Positions 6,134 to 8,509 of a DNA stretch of 8,509 nt are shown in pieces. The stretch lies in NCBI GenBank assembly GCA_902772685.1, contig CACYBO010000003.1, forward strand, positions 1 to 8,509. The letters are read 5' to 3'. Numbering within the stretch: the first letter of the stretch is position 1; each line of letters begins with the position of its first letter. The notes beneath the pieces were generated by a model, which saw only the letters and a program-made list of their open reading frames with translations, was not told the DNA's origin and did not search any database. The DNA comes from an uncultured Eubacteriales bacterium. Its GTDB lineage: Bacteria; Bacillota; Clostridia; Peptostreptococcales; Anaerovoracaceae. Made by a program: the position numbers and the translations under genes.

Positions 6134-6955
6134 CTATTTCCTGCGTTCCAAGGCCTTAAGTTTCTCGGTCGCGGCGATGTTGTCGATGACAGCAAGGACG
6201 GCTTTTTCCAGCGGTGAGCCTTTGCGGTAGTCCGCCTTGCAGGCGAAATTGACCCGGTTCTCACTGATGAGCCGCTCCGATTCGTGCTTGTCCTTCTGAT
6301 AGACGACGAAGGAGTGGCCGCCGTTTACTTTGGTCAGTTTCATGCACGGGATATCCGTATCTCCATCCCCAAAGTAGATCATGTTTCGGAACGGAATCCG
6401 CCGCTTGTCTTCCGGCACGTACTCATTGAGAGCGCGCTGCTCAGTCACATCCAGAACGCCCTTGTTGATCCTGTAGAGGAACTGGGTCTTGCTGGTGTAG
6501 TTGACCGCCATGGCCGGCCACTGCGCCAGCCCGTCTTTGTCATAGAGGAACTCCGCAGCGTAGATTTCTTTGAATTCACCGGCGATGGGCGTACCCTCGA
6601 TGATTTCCTTCAGCCCCGATGAGATGATGTAATGTTCACACTGCAGCCCCTGCCCGGCACAGTATTCATTGATGCGGGTGAACCAGGTGTTTACGCCCGG
6701 AAAGAGTTTGACGCTTTTGCCCAATTGCTGAAACTTCTCCCGCTTCAGCAGGAACTTGCTGCGTCCCTTCTCCAGCATCAGATACATGTAGGACAGGATG
6801 CTGTCCATCCCGTTCGCCTTTGTCAGTTTGGTGCATTCGGCCCAGAACTCTTCACTGGTCATATCCAGCCCGTCCATAAAGCCGTAGTCCTGCATGTTCT
6901 TCGGCGACAGTGTTTTATCAAAATCGTACATCAGTGCGACAATCGGTTTCTTCAT
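6134..6955 (-). CDS. HAD-superfamily phosphatase (SerB-like fold), substrate unknown
   Basis: Predicted cytoplasmic Mg-dependent phosphohydrolase of 273 residues. Motif I is DFDKT at 11-15, with Asp11 the nucleophile and Asp13 the acid/base. Motif II is the SSG at 112-114, the conserved lysine of motif III is probably Lys156 or Lys165, and motif IV is FGDGDTDIPC at 195-204. The roughly 90 residues between motifs I and II form an alpha-helical C1-type cap, as in phosphoserine-phosphatase-like HADs. The cap and the DGDTD pattern differ enough from SerB that I do not assign serine biosynthesis. The start ATG at 6955 has AGAGG 8 bases upstream. The gene lies 61 bases after the surface-protein gene on the same strand but seems to have its own promoter, and it ends before a strong terminator. 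Nothing around it points to a substrate. Confidence 0.88.
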   Translation of the reverse strand: MKKPIVALMYDFDKTLSPKNMQDYGFMDGLDMTSEEFWAECTKLTKANGMDSILSYMYLMLEKGRSKFLLKREKFQQLGKSVKLFPGVNTWFTRINEYCAGQGLQCEHYIISSGLKEIIEGTPIAGEFKEIYAAEFLYDKDGLAQWPAMAVNYTSKTQFLYRINKGVLDVTEQRALNEYVPEDKRRIPFRNMIYFGDGDTDIPCMKLTKVNGGHSFVVYQKDKHESERLISENRVNFACKADYRKGSPLEKAVLAVIDNIAATEKLKALERRK

Positions 6956-7000
6956 AGCTGCGTCCTCTGCGATACATTATGTTGGTTCATCGATTGCCAT

Positions 7001-7009
7001 ATTATACCA
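7001..7009 (-). promoter_or_regulatory. Extended -10 promoter of the HAD gene
   Basis: On the minus strand TATAAT (7001-7006) is a perfect -10 box, preceded by TGG (7007-7009), which gives the TGnTATAAT extended form. The -35 zone (about 7024-7029) would fall in the last codons of the surface-protein gene and is poor, as is usual for extended -10 promoters. Predicted transcription begins near 6994, about 40 bases before the HAD start codon. Confidence 0.6.
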
Positions 7010-7016
7010 TACTATC

Positions 7017-8509
7017 CTACTTGACCGTGACTTTTATCGTCTTCTTCACGCCGTTATGAGCAAAAGCATAGATCTTGCAGCTGCCTTTGGCCTTTGCGGT
7101 AATCTTTCCGGACGCGCTGACAACCGCGATCTTCTTGTCGGTGCTCAGGTAGCGCAGTTTGACCGTATGACCTGCCGGCATGAGTTTCTTTCTCTTCTTG
7201 AGCTTATTGACCTTCGCCTTGATCTTATAGGTTTTGCCCTTCTTCAGTGAAACGCTCGTCTTCTTCACCGTCACGCTCTTCGCGTTGGTGTAGGTTTTGG
7301 TGTACCCAGCCGTATAGGTGTGGACCTGCGGACTCGTCTTGATGTACTTCTTCTTGCCGTCCTTCATAACATAGGCTTTGACGTACGCCCTGTACGGCTT
7401 GTTCTTCTTCAGCCCTTTTTTCGTCCACTTGAGTGCTTTGCCGGCCTTGATGGTCTTGACTTTCTTGAAGTCCAGGCTATCATCGTCGCCGCGGCACTTG
7501 CTGAAGAAGATATCGTATCCTGCCGCTCCGTTGACCTTGTTCCAGGAGAGCACGAGGCTCTTCTTGCCTTTGGTGGTCATCTTAGCCAGGAGCACAGGCG
7601 TCGGTTTGATCTTCCACTTGGCGTAGAGGGTCGTATCCTTCGTGATCTCTGTGCTGAAGTTATAAGGTTTCTTCAGGCCCTGATCCGCATACCAGCCGGC
7701 AAAGATGTAGCCGCTGCGCGTCGGGTCTTTTGGCTTCCCTGCTTTGCTGTGGATATCTATGATCTCCGGTTCGACATAGCTCCCGCCGTTCGACTTGAAG
7801 TACACATAGTACCGCAAAGGCGACCAGCAGGCGTAGTACTCCCTGTCACCTGTTGAATTCTCAGGAATCGTGACCTTGGTTTCCCTGTGCTGGATACCGG
7901 TCCCGATCCATCCCCTGAACACATGATCCTTCCGGATCGGATCAATCAGGGTGAACGTATCCGCTGCAGTGTATTTCTCCGGATTCAGTGCATCTCCCGG
8001 AAGCTGTCCGCCGTTCAGGTCATATGTGATGCTGTACTGCTTCATCTCCCACTGGGCGTAGAGCGTGACTTTACCGCCGTCTTCCGAAGTCAGGTTCTCC
8101 ACAGAATCTCCGTTATCATATGAATCGCCGCTTCCGTCCTTTTTCGTGTTCCATCCCGCAAATTTGCCGCCGATCCGTTTGAACCGATTGTCGAACAGAT
8201 TCTGCGCGGTTCCGTACACCATGTCCTGATCTTCCATCTCCCCGGTCACGCCGGATCCGGCGTTCGGGTCGAAATGCACGGTGTACACATTGGCTGCGGC
8301 GTGAGCCATGATGGCCGCTGTTCCCTTAACGATGATGTGCTGCTTCGGTTCGGACCCGTCAAATGATCCACTGGCAGGGCCCTTTGTCTGAGGCGGCGTG
8401 CCCAATGCGGAATAACCATCGAAGTGATAGCCTTTCGCAACAGTTGCCTCGATGATCAGCTCTGCCTCATCAGGTGCCTTGACCGTATTATTGGTGACAG
8501 GAATGTTCA
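7017..8509 (-). CDS. Secreted/surface protein with InlB B-type repeats and C-terminal BIG2-like domain, N-terminus outside the window
   Basis: The frame is open from the right edge to a TAG at 7017-7019, giving 496 residues of a longer protein. The signal peptide and N-terminus lie beyond the window; a TTG at 8405 is in frame but the coding pattern continues through it. Order of parts: a segment resembling a divergent InlB repeat (KGYHFDGY near 8415-8435, down to about 8290), three InlB B-type repeats (about 8288-7614), a fibronectin-III-like segment (about 7598-7302, containing LVLSWNKVNGAAGYDIFF), and an Ig-like BIG2-type domain to the end (ISAT-like core: IAVVSASGKITAKAKGSCKIYAFA). Such proteins are exported adhesins or cell-wall-associated factors. 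The C-terminal half is very rich in lysine. There is no LPXTG-type anchor or transmembrane tail, so retention at the surface would need N-terminal modules not seen here. Ligand unknown. Confidence 0.88.
   Translation of the reverse strand, partial: NIPVTNNTVKAPDEAELIIEATVAKGYHFDGYSALGTPPQTKGPASGSFDGSEPKQHIIVKGTAAIMAHAAANVYTVHFDPNAGSGVTGEMEDQDMVYGTAQNLFDNRFKRIGGKFAGWNTKKDGSGDSYDNGDSVENLTSEDGGKVTLYAQWEMKQYSITYDLNGGQLPGDALNPEKYTAADTFTLIDPIRKDHVFRGWIGTGIQHRETKVTIPENSTGDREYYACWSPLRYYVYFKSNGGSYVEPEIIDIHSKAGKPKDPTRSGYIFAGWYADQGLKKPYNFSTEITKDTTLYAKWKIKPTPVLLAKMTTKGKKSLVLSWNKVNGAAGYDIFFSKCRGDDDSLDFKKVKTIKAGKALKWTKKGLKKNKPYRAYVKAYVMKDGKKKYIKTSPQVHTYTAGYTKTYTNAKSVTVKKTSVSLKKGKTYKIKAKVNKLKKRKKLMPAGHTVKLRYLSTDKKIAVVSASGKITAKAKGSCKIYAFAHNGVKKTIKVTVK
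7614..8288 (-). repeat. Three tandem InlB B-type (Listeria-Bacteroides) protein repeats
   Basis: Three units in the surface-protein gene: about 8288-8049, 8042-7824 and 7814-7614. Each follows the pattern of a YxVxFdxNGG-type strand, a central FxGW turn (KFAGW, VFRGW, IFAGW) and a closing YAxW strand (LYAQW, YYACW, LYAKW). The units have diverged strongly in sequence and length (about 80, 73 and 67 residues), so they are old domain repeats and not a recent DNA duplication. The second unit has lost the usual glycine-rich GW(Y/N) continuation after its central tryptophan. Confidence 0.85.

Noticed and set aside
7320..7856. 178-codon plus-strand open frame
   Set aside because: Antisense to the surface-protein gene within its repeats and fibronectin-like part; a shadow frame.
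8246..8440. Minus-strand frame near the right edge and the TTG at 8405 as a true start of the surface protein
   Set aside because: The surface-protein frame stays open and domain-like through 8405 to the window edge, so the gene is cut by the edge; the other frame is a shadow.

Overview
The window looks like chromosome of a strictly anaerobic, Gram-positive-type bacterium (Bacillota, Clostridia-like). This is inferred from gene content: formyl-THF synthetase next to citrate-lyase genes, a stand-alone flavodoxin-like protein, a large secreted InlB-repeat/Ig-like surface protein, and strong GGAGG-type ribosome binding sites. The genus cannot be fixed from what is visible. I see no insertion sequence, phage gene, tRNA, rRNA or CRISPR array.

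Region 1 (1-4098, minus strand) is a probable operon read right to left: fhs, citD, citE, citF. fhs encodes formate-tetrahydrofolate ligase. citD, citE and citF encode the acyl-carrier, lyase (beta) and CoA-transferase (alpha) subunits of citrate lyase or its close relative citramalate lyase. citD/citE overlap by 8 bases and citE/citF by 4, which suggests translational coupling. citF runs off the left edge. The accessory genes citC, citX and citG are not in the window.

Region 2 (4099-4534) is a gene-free stretch of about 435 bases upstream of fhs. It contains a family of 8-base GTTGCCCC words. One inverted copy sits exactly halfway between two direct copies, so mutually exclusive hairpins are possible. 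I do not recognise it as a known riboswitch, and it is the most interesting unexplained part of the window.

Region 3 (4535-6088) holds a flavodoxin-like gene (minus) with its terminator, and a divergently transcribed membrane transporter of the ArsP_2-like, duplicated-domain type (plus). The transporter has a near-consensus promoter, a TTG start and a Cys/His-bearing cytoplasmic loop candidate. A terminator working in both directions follows it.

Region 4 (6059-8509, minus strand) holds a HAD-superfamily phosphatase. Upstream of it is the C-terminal part of a large secreted protein with InlB B-type repeats, a fibronectin-III-like segment and a C-terminal BIG2-like domain. That gene enters from beyond the right edge. 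The HAD gene appears to have its own extended -10 promoter just past the stop codon of the surface-protein gene.
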